A stretch of DNA of 52,476 bases from Enterobacteriaceae bacterium UBA5654 (GCA_002421005.1 DIJC01000024.1:127957-180432); one strand, 5' to 3'. Counted from the first letter of the stretch, positions 16,415 to 26,160 are shown. Made by a program: numbers and translations. Notes: generated by a model not told the origin, from the sequence alone.

Positions 16415-18496
16415 CTACGCGTTTGAATAGCGTTCCGTTTCCGGCATCCAGCGCTCAATCAGCGCGGCGGCCTGCTGCGGGTAACGTTCGTGAATATGAC
16501 GGGCAATGTGCTGAACTTCGGGGATCATCGCCTGATCGCGCAGTAAATCCGCGACCCGGAACTCTGCGTTGCCGGTCTGACGCGTGCCGAGCAGCTCGCC
16601 CGGCCCGCGAATTTCGAGGTCTTTTTGGGCAATGATAAAACCATCGGTGCTGTCGCGCAGCACCTGCAAACGCTTCTGCGCGGTTTTTGACAGCGGGGAT
16701 TTATAGAGCAGCACGCAGTGGGAAGCCACCGCCCCGCGCCCGACGCGACCGCGAAGCTGGTGAAGCTGGGCCAGACCCAGACGCTCCGGGTTTTCGATAA
16801 TCATCAGGCTGGCGTTCGGCACGTCCACCCCGACTTCAATCACCGTGGTGGCGATCAGCAGATGCAGGTCGCCCTGCTTGAAGGATTGCATCACCGCCTG
16901 CTTTTCAGCGGGTTTCATGCGCCCGTGTACCAGCCCGACGTTCAGTTCCGGCAGGGCGAGCTTTAATTCTTCCCACGTGGCTTCAGCGGCCTGCGCTTCC
17001 AGCAGATCAGATTCTTCAATCAGGGTACAGACCCAGTAAGCCTGGCGGCCTTCGCCGATACAGGCGTTACGCACCCGATCAATAATCTCGCTGCGCCGGG
17101 TATCGGGGATAGCGACGGTCGTTACCGGCGTGCGGCCCGGCGGCAGTTCATCAATCACCGAGGTGTCGAGATCGGCATAGGCGGTCATTGCCAGCGTGCG
17201 CGGGATCGGCGTGGCGGTCATGATCAGCTGATGCGGATGAAAGCCCTGCTGCTGGCCTTTCTCCCACAGCGCCAGCCGCTGATGCACGCCGAAGCGATGC
17301 TGTTCGTCGATAATCACCAGCGCGAGGCCGTTAAACTGCACATGCTCCTGGAAAATAGCGTGGGTGCCGACGATCATCTGGACCTGACCGCTGGCAATCG
17401 CCTCCTGCTGCGCAAGGCGGGCTTTGCCTTTCTGCTTACCTGCCAGCCAGCCAACCTCAATACCGAGCGGCGCAAACCAGCTGCGGAAGTTGTTGGCGTG
17501 CTGCTCGGCAAGGAGTTCGGTCGGGGCCATCAGCGCCACCTGTTTGCCGTGGGCGATGGCGCGCAGCGCCGCAAGGGCGGCGACCAGCGTTTTACCGGAA
17601 CCAACATCACCCTGCACCAGCCGCATCATCGGGAAGTCGAGCGCCATATCGTGCTCAATTTCCGCCACGACCCGCGTCTGTGCGCCGGTCGGTTTGAAGG
17701 GCAGGGAGGCGAGGAAACGGTTTTTTAAATCATCCTTTTTACCCAGCGACTGCGCGTGGTAGCGCTGCGCGCCCGCCCGCAGCGCCAGCATACTGAGATT
17801 GTGCGCCAGTAACTCTTCAAGAATAAGACGCCGCTGCGCCGGGTGCTGTCCGGCTTCCAGATCCGCCAGCTGCAAAGATGGCGGTGGACGGTGCAGGGTG
17901 CGCAGCGCTTCCGGCAGGGTCATCATTCCCTGCGCCAGCTCAGGCGGCAGCAGTTCGGTAATGGCGCAGGTATCCAGCAGATCCAGCGCCTGATCGGTCA
18001 GCTTACGCAGCGTCGCTTGCTTCACCCCTTCGGTAGTTGGATACACCGGCGTCAGCGTTTCCTGAAGCTCCGGCGTGCTGAGATCGCCCTGTACGCGGTA
18101 TTCAGGGTGGATCATTTCCGCGCCGTACTTGCCGCGCTTTGCCTCACCGTAGGCCAGCACGCGCCGCCCGGTAGCGAGGCTGTTTTTCATCGCCGCGTTA
18201 AAGTTGAAAAAGCGCATGGTGAGAATGCCGGAACCGTCGCTAATCTGACAGGTCATCATCCGGCGGCCGCCGAAGGTGATAGTGCTGTTCAGCACTTCGC
18301 CTTCTACGGTGGCATATATACCGGGGAGCAGATCGCCAATAGGATAAAGCTGGGTGCGGTCTTCATAACGCAAGGGAAGGTGCAGAAGCAGATCCTGCAC
18401 GGTATGCAGGCCAATCTTCGCCAGTTTGCTGCTTTGCGCCGCGCCAACCCCGGTCAGGGCGTTAAGCGGGATGGCGTCGAGCAACCGGCCCTGCAT
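16415..18496 (-). CDS. recG: ATP-dependent DNA helicase RecG
   Basis: A 693-residue superfamily 2 helicase that regresses stalled forks and branch-migrates Holliday junctions. In order it has an N-terminal wedge/OB domain, Walker A GDVGSGKT, DEQH box in IIDEQHRFG, TATPIPRTLAM, and motif VI LHQLRGRVGRG, then the C-terminal TRG-type region. Length equals E. coli RecG, as does the ending ERYSNA. The start lies 3 bp after the trmH stop, so it is translated as part of the gmk-rpoZ-spoT-trmH-recG unit. It is convergent with nothing here, unlike E. coli, where gltS faces it. Confidence 0.97.
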   Translation of the reverse strand: MQGRLLDAIPLNALTGVGAAQSSKLAKIGLHTVQDLLLHLPLRYEDRTQLYPIGDLLPGIYATVEGEVLNSTITFGGRRMMTCQISDGSGILTMRFFNFNAAMKNSLATGRRVLAYGEAKRGKYGAEMIHPEYRVQGDLSTPELQETLTPVYPTTEGVKQATLRKLTDQALDLLDTCAITELLPPELAQGMMTLPEALRTLHRPPPSLQLADLEAGQHPAQRRLILEELLAHNLSMLALRAGAQRYHAQSLGKKDDLKNRFLASLPFKPTGAQTRVVAEIEHDMALDFPMMRLVQGDVGSGKTLVAALAALRAIAHGKQVALMAPTELLAEQHANNFRSWFAPLGIEVGWLAGKQKGKARLAQQEAIASGQVQMIVGTHAIFQEHVQFNGLALVIIDEQHRFGVHQRLALWEKGQQQGFHPHQLIMTATPIPRTLAMTAYADLDTSVIDELPPGRTPVTTVAIPDTRRSEIIDRVRNACIGEGRQAYWVCTLIEESDLLEAQAAEATWEELKLALPELNVGLVHGRMKPAEKQAVMQSFKQGDLHLLIATTVIEVGVDVPNASLMIIENPERLGLAQLHQLRGRVGRGAVASHCVLLYKSPLSKTAQKRLQVLRDSTDGFIIAQKDLEIRGPGELLGTRQTGNAEFRVADLLRDQAMIPEVQHIARHIHERYPQQAAALIERWMPETERYSNA

Positions 18497-18499
18497 GGT

Positions 18500-19189
18500 T
18501 TAGCCTGCGGCCTGCATGGTGGCCCACCATGCGGCGTCTGCATCAAGTTCGCCCTGCTCGTTGACGCGCGGATAGGGCAGACCTTTGCGTTTCGCCACCC
18601 GAGCCAGCACCGGATAACCGCCCTCAAACAGCAGGCGCTGCTGCTCTTCTTCCGGCAGGGTGCTGTTCTCACGCAGATACATACCGGCGTTCTGCCGCTG
18701 GCGCTGTGCTTCATAAAGAATGAGCGCCGAGGCGACGGAAACGTTGAGCGACTGCACCATGCCGACCATCGGGATGATGATATCGCGGTCGGCGAGATCC
18801 AGCGCTTCCTGGGTAATCCCGGTCTTTTCCTGACCCATCAGAATGCAGGTCGGAAGGGTGTAATCAATCTCACGAAAATCGACGGCTTTGGCGGAAAGAT
18901 GCGTCGCCAGCACCTGCATACCGCAGCCTTTCAGATGCGCAACGGCGTCGCCAATGGTGCGGTGCGTTTTGACCTCGACCCAGCTATTGCTGCCTGCGGC
19001 GGCGGAAGCCATCGTGCGCATCCGGTTGCCCGGCCACACGGCGTGAACTTCATGCACGCCGATGGCGTCGGCGGTACGGATAATCGCCGAGACGTTATGA
19101 GGCTTATGGACCTGCTCCATGCATACCGTCAGATCGGGCTGACGTCTGGCGAGCATTTCACGAATACGCGCATAACGTTGTGGATTCAT
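18500..19189 (-). CDS. trmH: tRNA (Gm18) 2'-O-methyltransferase TrmH
   Basis: A 229-residue SPOUT methyltransferase that methylates the ribose of G18 in tRNAs. The N-terminal HKPHNVSAIIRTADAIG motif (about 28-44), the central MGQEKTGI segment, and the C-terminal knot motif QSLNVSVASALILYE (about 146-160) are all visible. It lies 3 bp downstream of spoT and 3 bp upstream of recG, consistent with one transcript. Length equals the E. coli enzyme. Confidence 0.96.
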   Translation of the reverse strand: MNPQRYARIREMLARRQPDLTVCMEQVHKPHNVSAIIRTADAIGVHEVHAVWPGNRMRTMASAAAGSNSWVEVKTHRTIGDAVAHLKGCGMQVLATHLSAKAVDFREIDYTLPTCILMGQEKTGITQEALDLADRDIIIPMVGMVQSLNVSVASALILYEAQRQRQNAGMYLRENSTLPEEEQQRLLFEGGYPVLARVAKRKGLPYPRVNEQGELDADAAWWATMQAAG

Positions 19190-19192
19190 AAA

Positions 19193-21298
19193 CTAGTTTC
19201 GGTTACGGGTGACTTTAATGACGTCCGGCATCACGCGGATTTTGCGCATAATATTCGCCAGCTGCACGCGGTCGCGTGCGGTCAGGCGGATAAATGCGCT
19301 GTAGACGCGACCATCTTTCTCTTCGGTGTTCAGACTGTGAATATTCGACGAAGCGGTATTAATTGCCGCCGTCAGGTTCGCCAGCGCGCCCTGATGGTTG
19401 AACATATCCACTTTGATTTCAGTGATGAACTCCTGGGCGATTTCTTTATCCCACTCGACCGCCATAAACTTCTCTGGCTCTTTCTGGTAGCCACGGATGT
19501 TACGGCAGGACTCATGATGGATAACCAGACCTTTACCCGGACTGACGTGGGCAATGATCGGATCGCCGGGGATAGGACGGCAGCACTTGGCAAAGGTGAT
19601 CAGCACGCCGTCAGCGCCTTTAATGGGCAGATGACCGCTAATTTGCTGCGGTACGGCGGCGGCATCGCCCTGCTGAAGATTTTTGGCGACCACCACGCTC
19701 ATCGCGTTGCCGAGGCCAATTTCTGCCAGCAAATCATCTAACGTGGCGAGCTTCATCCGCTCAAGCTCACGCTGGATGCTTTCCGCCGGAATTTCCGTCA
19801 GCTTGCGGCTGCCACCCAACGCGTGGTTGAGCAGACGGCGACCCAGGCTAACGGAATCATCACGCTTGAGGTTTTTCAGTAACTGGCGAATTTTGGCGCG
19901 CGCTTTCGAGCTGACGACAAAGTTCAGCCACGCCGCGTTCGGACGTGCGCCCGGCGCGGTAATAATTTCCACCGTTTGCCCGCTGGTCAGTGGCTGCGAC
20001 AGCGGATACGGCTGGCGATCGACACGTGCGCCGACGCAGGCATGACCGATATCGGTATGCACCGCATAAGCGAAATCGACCGGCGTCGCCCCGGCAGGCA
20101 GTTCGACAATGCGCCCTTCCGGGGTGAAAACGTAAATCTCATCGGGGAAGAGATCGGATTTAACGCTCTCGATAAATTCAAACGAGCTACCCGCGCTTTG
20201 CTGAAGTTCCAGCAGGCTTTGCATCCAGCGCTGGGCGCGGATTTGCGCGGTGGTGCTGGTTTCGCCGTGCTCTTTATAAGCCCAGTGTGCCGCCACCCCC
20301 ATTTCCGCCATCTGATCCATATCTTCAGTGCGAATTTGCACCTCAACCGGCACGCCATGCGGGCCGATCATCGAGGTATGCAGCGACTGATAGCCGTTCG
20401 CTTTCGGAATGGCGATGTAATCTTTCATCCGGCCTGGACGCGGCTTGTAAAGGCTATGCATCTGCCCCAGTACGCGATAACAGGTATCGGCGTCATGAAC
20501 GATTACCCGGAAGGCGTAGATGTCCATGATCGAGTGAAAACGCTGCTCTTTCAGCACCATTTTGCAGTAGATCGAGTAAAGATGCTTCTCGCGTCCGCTT
20601 ACCCGGCATGGAATACCTGCTTCCTGTAAGCGCCCTTCGATTTCAGAGAGGATTTTCTGGATCATCTCTTTACGGTTGCCGCGCGCGGCTTTCACCACCT
20701 CTTTAATGACCCGATAGCGGTTTGGGTGCAGCGCTTCAAAGCCCAGCTCTTCCAGCTCGGTTTTGATGTGGTGGATACCTAAACGGTGCGCCAGGGGGCT
20801 GTAAATTTCGAGGGTTTCACGGGCGATACGGCGACGTTTATCCGGGCGTAAAGCGCCCAGCGTGCGCATATTATGGGTACGGTCAGCAAGTTTGATGAGA
20901 ATGACGCGGATATCCTGCACCATCGCCATAATCATCTTGCGAAAGTTTTCGGCCTGCGCCTCTTTCTTATCGCGAAAATTCAGTTTGTCGAGTTTAGACA
21001 CCCCCTCCACCAGCTCGGCAACGCTTTTGCCAAACAGCTGTTCCATATCCTGGTAGGTGGCGGGAGTATCTTCAATCACGTCGTGCAGCAATGCGGCCAT
21101 CAGCGTTTCATAGTCGAGTTTCATCTCGGCCAGAATGCAGGCCACCGCCACCGGGTGAGTGATATAGGGTTCGCCGCTTGAGCGTGTCTGTCCCTCGTGA
21201 GCGTCACGTGCAACGAGATACGCCTGCTGAAGACGTTTAATCTGGTCTTCCGGCAGATAGTTTTGAATCAGCTGATTCAGGCTTTCAAACAGATACAA
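19193..21298 (-). CDS. spoT: Bifunctional (p)ppGpp synthetase/hydrolase SpoT
   Basis: A 701-residue RelA/SpoT homologue that hydrolyses ppGpp and synthesises it weakly under starvation. The hydrolase domain keeps HD-box residues (ITHPVAV and LLHDVIEDT, about 46-81). The synthetase domain includes KPRPGRMKDYIAIPKANGYQ-type residues around 290, followed by TGS, helical and C-terminal ACT domains (about 620-700). E. coli SpoT is one or two residues longer. It lies 19 bp downstream of rpoZ in the standard order. Confidence 0.97.
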   Translation of the reverse strand: MYLFESLNQLIQNYLPEDQIKRLQQAYLVARDAHEGQTRSSGEPYITHPVAVACILAEMKLDYETLMAALLHDVIEDTPATYQDMEQLFGKSVAELVEGVSKLDKLNFRDKKEAQAENFRKMIMAMVQDIRVILIKLADRTHNMRTLGALRPDKRRRIARETLEIYSPLAHRLGIHHIKTELEELGFEALHPNRYRVIKEVVKAARGNRKEMIQKILSEIEGRLQEAGIPCRVSGREKHLYSIYCKMVLKEQRFHSIMDIYAFRVIVHDADTCYRVLGQMHSLYKPRPGRMKDYIAIPKANGYQSLHTSMIGPHGVPVEVQIRTEDMDQMAEMGVAAHWAYKEHGETSTTAQIRAQRWMQSLLELQQSAGSSFEFIESVKSDLFPDEIYVFTPEGRIVELPAGATPVDFAYAVHTDIGHACVGARVDRQPYPLSQPLTSGQTVEIITAPGARPNAAWLNFVVSSKARAKIRQLLKNLKRDDSVSLGRRLLNHALGGSRKLTEIPAESIQRELERMKLATLDDLLAEIGLGNAMSVVVAKNLQQGDAAAVPQQISGHLPIKGADGVLITFAKCCRPIPGDPIIAHVSPGKGLVIHHESCRNIRGYQKEPEKFMAVEWDKEIAQEFITEIKVDMFNHQGALANLTAAINTASSNIHSLNTEEKDGRVYSAFIRLTARDRVQLANIMRKIRVMPDVIKVTRNRN

Positions 21299-21317
21299 GG
21301 GCGACCCGCAGTATTAA

Positions 21318-21593
21318 TTAACGACGACCTTCAGCAATAGCGGTGACTGCCTGTAACTCTGCGGCTTCCTGCTCTTGCTGCTCCTGGCGCTCGCGCACGT
21401 CGAGGATCTGGTTGTTGATCAGACCTTCTTCAATTTCGCGCAGCGCGATAACGGTAGTTTTATCGTTTTCTTCCGGTACCAGCGGATCTTTACCGCCTAC
21501 CTGCATCTGACGAGCGCGACGCGCGGCGACCAGTACCAGGTCAAAACGGTTACCAATTTTCTCTACAGCGTCCTGAACAGTTACGCGTGCCAT
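21318..21593 (-). CDS. rpoZ: RNA polymerase omega subunit
   Basis: A 91-residue subunit that helps RNA polymerase assembly and carries part of a ppGpp site at its N terminus (MARVTVQD). The conserved core [15 protein letters not shown] is present, followed by a Glu/Gln-rich helical tail. Same length and place as in E. coli, directly ahead of spoT. It starts 54 bp downstream of the gmk stop. Confidence 0.97.
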
Positions 21594-21647
21594 ACTTAAA
21601 ATGCTCCACAGGTGAAGAAATGACTGGGCATAATACTGAAAGTGGAT

Positions 21648-22274
<627 letters not shown>

Positions 22275-22320
22275 AATCTTACTGTATGTGTTGATCGAAA
22301 GTGAGCTTACATACGAGCCT

Positions 22321-22326
22321 ATTATA
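22321..22326 (-). promoter_or_regulatory. gmk: Candidate -10 box for gmk operon
   Basis: On the minus strand these bases read TATAAT, the exact sigma-70 -10 consensus, 50 bp upstream of the gmk start. The matching -35 region is poor, so strength cannot be judged. Confidence 0.4.
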
Positions 22327-22529
22327 CACGTCGCCGCTACGTGACGTAGTCTTCGTCACACTTTTTGCGCCAGATTCTTGCATTTTGCGTAATGCTTTCC
22401 CGTTTTCGTCTCTGTTTGCTGCAACAAAACGGAAAGTCTGGAAGCGTCCTCGTAAAATCCGTTTTTGCTGCTCGCCGCTGTGCGATGCGGCGGGATATAC
22501 CTTCGGCATCGGGCAACGGAGGCGAAATT

Positions 22530-24218
22530 ATGTGGCAACGGATCGGCGTTTTATGCGGAGTAATGATGTGGGCGGTGCAAAGCTGGGCGCTGTGCCCGGT
22601 CTGGTCTCCGGCCCGCGCGGAGCAGGAAATCACCCGGCTGCATCAGCAGCTTCAGCGCTGGAATGAGGCTTACTGGCAGCAGGGAAGCAGTGAAGTCAGT
22701 GACGGCGTATACGACCAGCTTAGCGCCCGGCTGGCGCAGTGGCAGCGCTGTTTTAACGCCCCTGAACAGGGCGATCTGCATACGCCTGCCATCAGCGGGA
22801 CGGTCAATCATCCTGTTGCCCATACCGGCGTGCGCAAGCTGGCAGACAAAAGCACGCTGGCGCGGTGGATGCGCGACAGGGCAGATCTCTGGATGCAGCC
22901 AAAAGTTGACGGCGTGGCCATCACTCTTATTTATCGTCACGGCAGGCTGGCGCAGGCCATCAGCCGGGGCGATGGTCTGAAAGGCGAAGACTGGACGGAG
23001 AAAGTGCGCCAGATCCCCGCCGTACCACAAACCGTCTCCGGTGTGCTGGCGGATGCTGTGCTACAGGGCGAACTGTTCTGGCGGCGTCAGGGGCATATTC
23101 AACAGCAGATGGGCGGCATGAACGCCCGCGCGAAAGTGGCCGGAGCGATGATGCGGCGCGACAGCTCGCCCCTGCTGCGCGAATTCGACGTCTTTATCTG
23201 GGCATGGCCCGACGGTCCGGCAACGATGCCGCAGCGGATGCGCGCGCTTAATGACGCTGGTTTTCAGTGGAGCGCCCGCTACACGCTGCCGGTCAGCACC
23301 GTCAAAGACGCAGACACACAGCGCACCCGCTGGTACACCTCCGCGCTACCTTTCGTGACCGACGGCATCATCGTGCGTGCGGCAGTTGAACCTGCCGCCC
23401 GGCGCTGGCTACCGGGGCAGGCGGACTGGGCTGTGGCATGGAAATATCAGCCAGCGGCGCAGGTCACGGAGGTTAAGGCGGTAAATTTTACCGTCGGTCG
23501 CAGCGGGAAAATAGCCGTCATCGCGCAGCTTGAGCCGGTACAGCTTGATGATAAACAGGTGCGACGGGTGAATATTGGCTCCGTTAACCGCTGGCACACG
23601 CTGGATATTGCCCCGGGCGATCAGGTTGAGGTCAGCCTCGCCGGGCAGGGCATTCCGCGCCTCGACAGCGTGGTCTGGCGCAATACCCGGCGCGTTAAGC
23701 CTGTGCCACCGCCGCCGCGTTTTCATTCCCTGACCTGCTTTTATGCCACCCCGGGCTGCGAGGAGCAGTTTATCTCCCGCCTGGTCTGGCTTGGCTCGGC
23801 GCAGGCGCTGGATATCAAAGGCATGGGCGAGGAAGGCTGGCGCGCGTTGCATCGCACCCACCATTTCAGCCACCTCTTTTCCTGGCTCACCCTGACGCAG
23901 GCAACGCTACAAAGTACGCCCGGCTTTACGGGGGCACGCGGGCAGCAGCTCTGGCACCGGTTTGATCTTGCCCGCACCCGTCCGTTTAAACGCTGGGTGA
24001 AAGCGCTGGGCGCGCCGTTACCACAGACCGCCTTTAATAGTTTACCCGCAGTTAACTGGCCGCAGCTCGTTGCCCGCGATGAAACCGGCTGGCAAGCTTT
24101 ACCAGGCGTGGGAGCCGAACGGGCGCGCAAGCTGGTGGCGTGGTTTCACCATGTGGAGGTAGCGCGGCTGGCACAGTGGCTGGCCGAGCTAAAGATCGAC
24201 GGGTTTTCCGGGCACTAA
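22530..24218 (+). CDS. ligB: NAD+-dependent DNA ligase LigB
   Basis: A 562-residue second NAD-type DNA ligase (E. coli LigB, 560). The adenylated lysine is Lys125 in QPKVDGVAI. Next come the OB fold, a reduced zinc-finger zone with only two of the usual four cysteines (TCFYATPGCEE), and helix-hairpin-helix repeats near the end; the BRCT domain of LigA is absent. The start at 22530 has ACGGAGG upstream and matches the E. coli start. A 55-codon upstream extension is rejected. Residues 2-21 look like a Sec signal peptide, as I recall for E. coli LigB, which is odd for a DNA ligase. Confidence 0.94.
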   Translation: MWQRIGVLCGVMMWAVQSWALCPVWSPARAEQEITRLHQQLQRWNEAYWQQGSSEVSDGVYDQLSARLAQWQRCFNAPEQGDLHTPAISGTVNHPVAHTGVRKLADKSTLARWMRDRADLWMQPKVDGVAITLIYRHGRLAQAISRGDGLKGEDWTEKVRQIPAVPQTVSGVLADAVLQGELFWRRQGHIQQQMGGMNARAKVAGAMMRRDSSPLLREFDVFIWAWPDGPATMPQRMRALNDAGFQWSARYTLPVSTVKDADTQRTRWYTSALPFVTDGIIVRAAVEPAARRWLPGQADWAVAWKYQPAAQVTEVKAVNFTVGRSGKIAVIAQLEPVQLDDKQVRRVNIGSVNRWHTLDIAPGDQVEVSLAGQGIPRLDSVVWRNTRRVKPVPPPPRFHSLTCFYATPGCEEQFISRLVWLGSAQALDIKGMGEEGWRALHRTHHFSHLFSWLTLTQATLQSTPGFTGARGQQLWHRFDLARTRPFKRWVKALGAPLPQTAFNSLPAVNWPQLVARDETGWQALPGVGAERARKLVAWFHHVEVARLAQWLAELKIDGFSGH

Positions 24219-24979
24219 GCCGTAAAATACGTTCCGCACCTGTCGCCAAAACACCATCATCAGAGCAGCAGGGCTGTACGCTTTCAAACGCTTTCTGGAA
24301 CATACATGAACATTTCCGGGTAATCGCGGCGATAGCGGCAAACTGTCACCCTGGTGTAAGGAATCATTAACCCGCACCCAGGATATTCCGCCTCTCCAGG
24401 CTGGTAACGCACGGTTAATAACTGACACAAAAATGCACTTTATTCTTCATATATTAAGCAAAACCTGGATAAACAATATTCAGTTCGCTCATGTTACATG
24501 ATATATCCTGATTGCGTGCTCAAATATGTTCAAGTTTCATTCCTGCGGAGGTATCGATTAATAATGATTTACTTTGTAAAGAAACATCTTTTCAGCCATA
24601 ACGGAATGCTATAACAATGTATAGATCTACAGACTTTGGCTTATCAGTCTTTAATGTTTCATTCAAAATACATATAAAAAACCACTAATTATGGTAGTTG
24701 GATTCTTCTTTAAATATATTATGTGACCCATGTCTCATTAAAAAATTTATCCTTTTATTTCAGTAAGTTGATTATATTTAAGTGGCGCTTAAATATTTCA
24801 TATAATGATTAATATGGTTTTTTGGAAAGTTTTTTAGGATTTGTCCCATAAGCAGATATAGCCGCAAGAAATTATTCTCCCGGCGCAATATAAAATTGAA
24901 TTAACATAGTCATTATGTAAAATTGTGTATCTGTTAACATAATTGACGAATATCATGCGGTCCGTGTGATTCGGCTCGT

Positions 24980-25004
24980 GCGGTAGCTATGCCTGAAATC
25001 AGGC
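24980..25004 (+). promoter_or_regulatory. Possible ops-like element plus hairpin
   Basis: GCGGTAGC (24980-24987) matches the core of the RfaH-recruiting ops element, although the conserved T two bases further on is replaced. It is followed directly by a 5-bp hairpin, GCCTG/CAGGC (24991-25004), in the likely leader of the long T6SS transcript. RfaH involvement is speculative. Confidence 0.25.
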
Positions 25005-25011
25005 TGCATTT

Positions 25012-25025
25012 AAAGAACGTTCTTT
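25012..25025. promoter_or_regulatory. 14-bp perfect palindrome upstream of T6SS
   Basis: AAAGAACGTTCTTT is a perfect inverted repeat 87 bp before the first T6SS start codon, in otherwise AT-rich DNA. It looks like an operator for a dimeric regulator that I cannot name. Confidence 0.45.
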
Positions 25026-25112
25026 TCGTACCTTAATACGTCGAAGTCTGAAGTCAAATAGCCCTTTTCTTTGAAAAAGTTAACCTACATTAATCTCGCT
25101 ACGGAAAAGCAT

Positions 25113-25607
25113 ATGAAAATGCGATCAATACTGGCCCTTATTTTTGTTGTTGCAGTTGCTGGCTGTAAAAGCCCTGAAGCGCCGACCGTCAATGATGACA
25201 CCATTGTCAGCAGCGACGTTAACGGCGTCACGCTGGTACACCGCCACGCCGTGTCTGCGCCAGCGCAATTCAAGCCGGTTAACGAAGAATACCGCGCGCT
25301 ATATCCGGCCTCGGTGATGAGTCGTCCTGATTTTGGCGGCAAGGTTATTCGCACGCTGAACGCCGGACAGCCGTACATGGCGCTGGGACAGGTTGAAAAT
25401 GACTGGCTGGCGCTGGCCGATGCCGGAAAAGAAGAGCTGATTGGCTACGTGCCTGCGCGTGCGGCCGTGAAGAGCGAGCTGTATGAGCAAACGGTGCGCA
25501 AACAAACTCCGCGCCCGAAAGTGCGCAAAAAAGCTACCTGCGTCAATGTTGATGGTAATAGCAAAGCCTGCAAAAACACTAAAAACGGGACGTGGATCCT
25601 CGACTGA
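25113..25607 (+). CDS. SH3-like lipoprotein, first T6SS gene
   Basis: A 164-residue predicted outer-membrane lipoprotein. The signal peptide ends in a lipobox with Cys18 (VAVAGC), and the +2 residue is Lys, so it should not be retained in the inner membrane. Residues about 65-120 (GGKVIRTLNAGQPYMALGQ to GYVPARA) resemble a bacterial SH3 fold, a peptidoglycan- or protein-binding module. A basic tail with a closely spaced Cys pair (TCVNVDGNSKACK) follows. The start at 25113 places the signal peptide at the N terminus; a TTG at 25071 is in frame but unlikely. It is 24 bp ahead of tssJ and probably assists the membrane complex. That role is inferred. Confidence 0.75.
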   Translation: MKMRSILALIFVVAVAGCKSPEAPTVNDDTIVSSDVNGVTLVHRHAVSAPAQFKPVNEEYRALYPASVMSRPDFGGKVIRTLNAGQPYMALGQVENDWLALADAGKEELIGYVPARAAVKSELYEQTVRKQTPRPKVRKKATCVNVDGNSKACKNTKNGTWILD

Positions 25608-25631
25608 TCCCGCTTTCACGAGCGATGACCT

Positions 25632-26138
25632 ATGAACATGACATTATTTTTACGCCAGGCCCGCCTGGCGTTTTATCTGTTTTTATTCACACTCGTTGCC
25701 GGGTGTGGATCGTCTTCACATAGCGATCCCTCTTTTTACCATCTCCAGTTTCAGGCTCATCCGCAAATTAACGATGCAGCGCCGCTTAAAGTCAGAGTGC
25801 TGCTGCTTAAGTCTGACGCCGATTTCATGTCTGCCGATTTTTACTCTTTGCAAAATAATGCGCAAAGCGTGCTGGGCGCGAATCTGTTAGACAGCGATGA
25901 GTTTTTCCTTATGCCCTCCCGGTTGTCTAAAACGCTAAGTGGTCGCAGCGCCGCAGAAGCACGCTATATCGGCGTAATGGCCGAATATCAGGTGCTGGAC
26001 GGTAAAAAATGGCGCGTTTCTCTTCCCCTGCCGGTATCCGGTGAAGGAGGGATTTCTTCTCTCTGGAAATGGTCCGCAGATGAGTTAGAAGCCAGGGTCT
26101 TTCTTGACGTAAATGGGATCCGGGTCGTTAACCCGTAA
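25632..26138 (+). CDS. tssJ: T6SS outer-membrane lipoprotein TssJ
   Basis: A 168-residue lipoprotein of the TssJ/SciN/VasD family. It has a lipobox at LVAGC (Cys25) and the family's beta-sandwich, with a LKVRVLLLKSDADFMSADFYSL segment split by the L1-2 loop that contacts TssM. It anchors the T6SS membrane complex in the outer membrane. A second ATG lies two codons inside. It is followed 22 bp later by tssK. Length is normal for the family. Confidence 0.92.
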   Translation: MNMTLFLRQARLAFYLFLFTLVAGCGSSSHSDPSFYHLQFQAHPQINDAAPLKVRVLLLKSDADFMSADFYSLQNNAQSVLGANLLDSDEFFLMPSRLSKTLSGRSAAEARYIGVMAEYQVLDGKKWRVSLPLPVSGEGGISSLWKWSADELEARVFLDVNGIRVVNP

Positions 26139-26160
26139 TCTTCCCCCACAGGGCATCGGT

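Larger units (their letters stand above)
24219..25112. other. AT-rich gap before T6SS cluster
   Basis: The 894 bp between ligB and the first T6SS gene are markedly AT-rich from about 24440 to 25080, unlike the GC-rich flanks. I see no credible gene, tRNA, integrase remnant or direct repeat marking an attachment site. Such DNA often binds H-NS. Candidate control elements cluster near the right end: an ops-like GCGGTAGC, a hairpin and a 14-bp palindrome, listed separately. Confidence 0.7.

Noticed and set aside
17843..19741. 632-codon plus-strand open frame
   Set aside because: It is antisense across recG, trmH and spoT, which are all certain genes. Long antisense frames are common in GC-rich coding DNA with this codon bias.
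24189..24428. Short minus-strand frame downstream of ligB
   Set aside because: No ribosome site, overlaps the ligB 3' end, no recognisable protein features.
24219..25112. tRNA or attachment site at the T6SS boundary
   Set aside because: No cloverleaf-forming sequence, no TTCRANYC-type T-arm context and no matching direct repeats found by eye.
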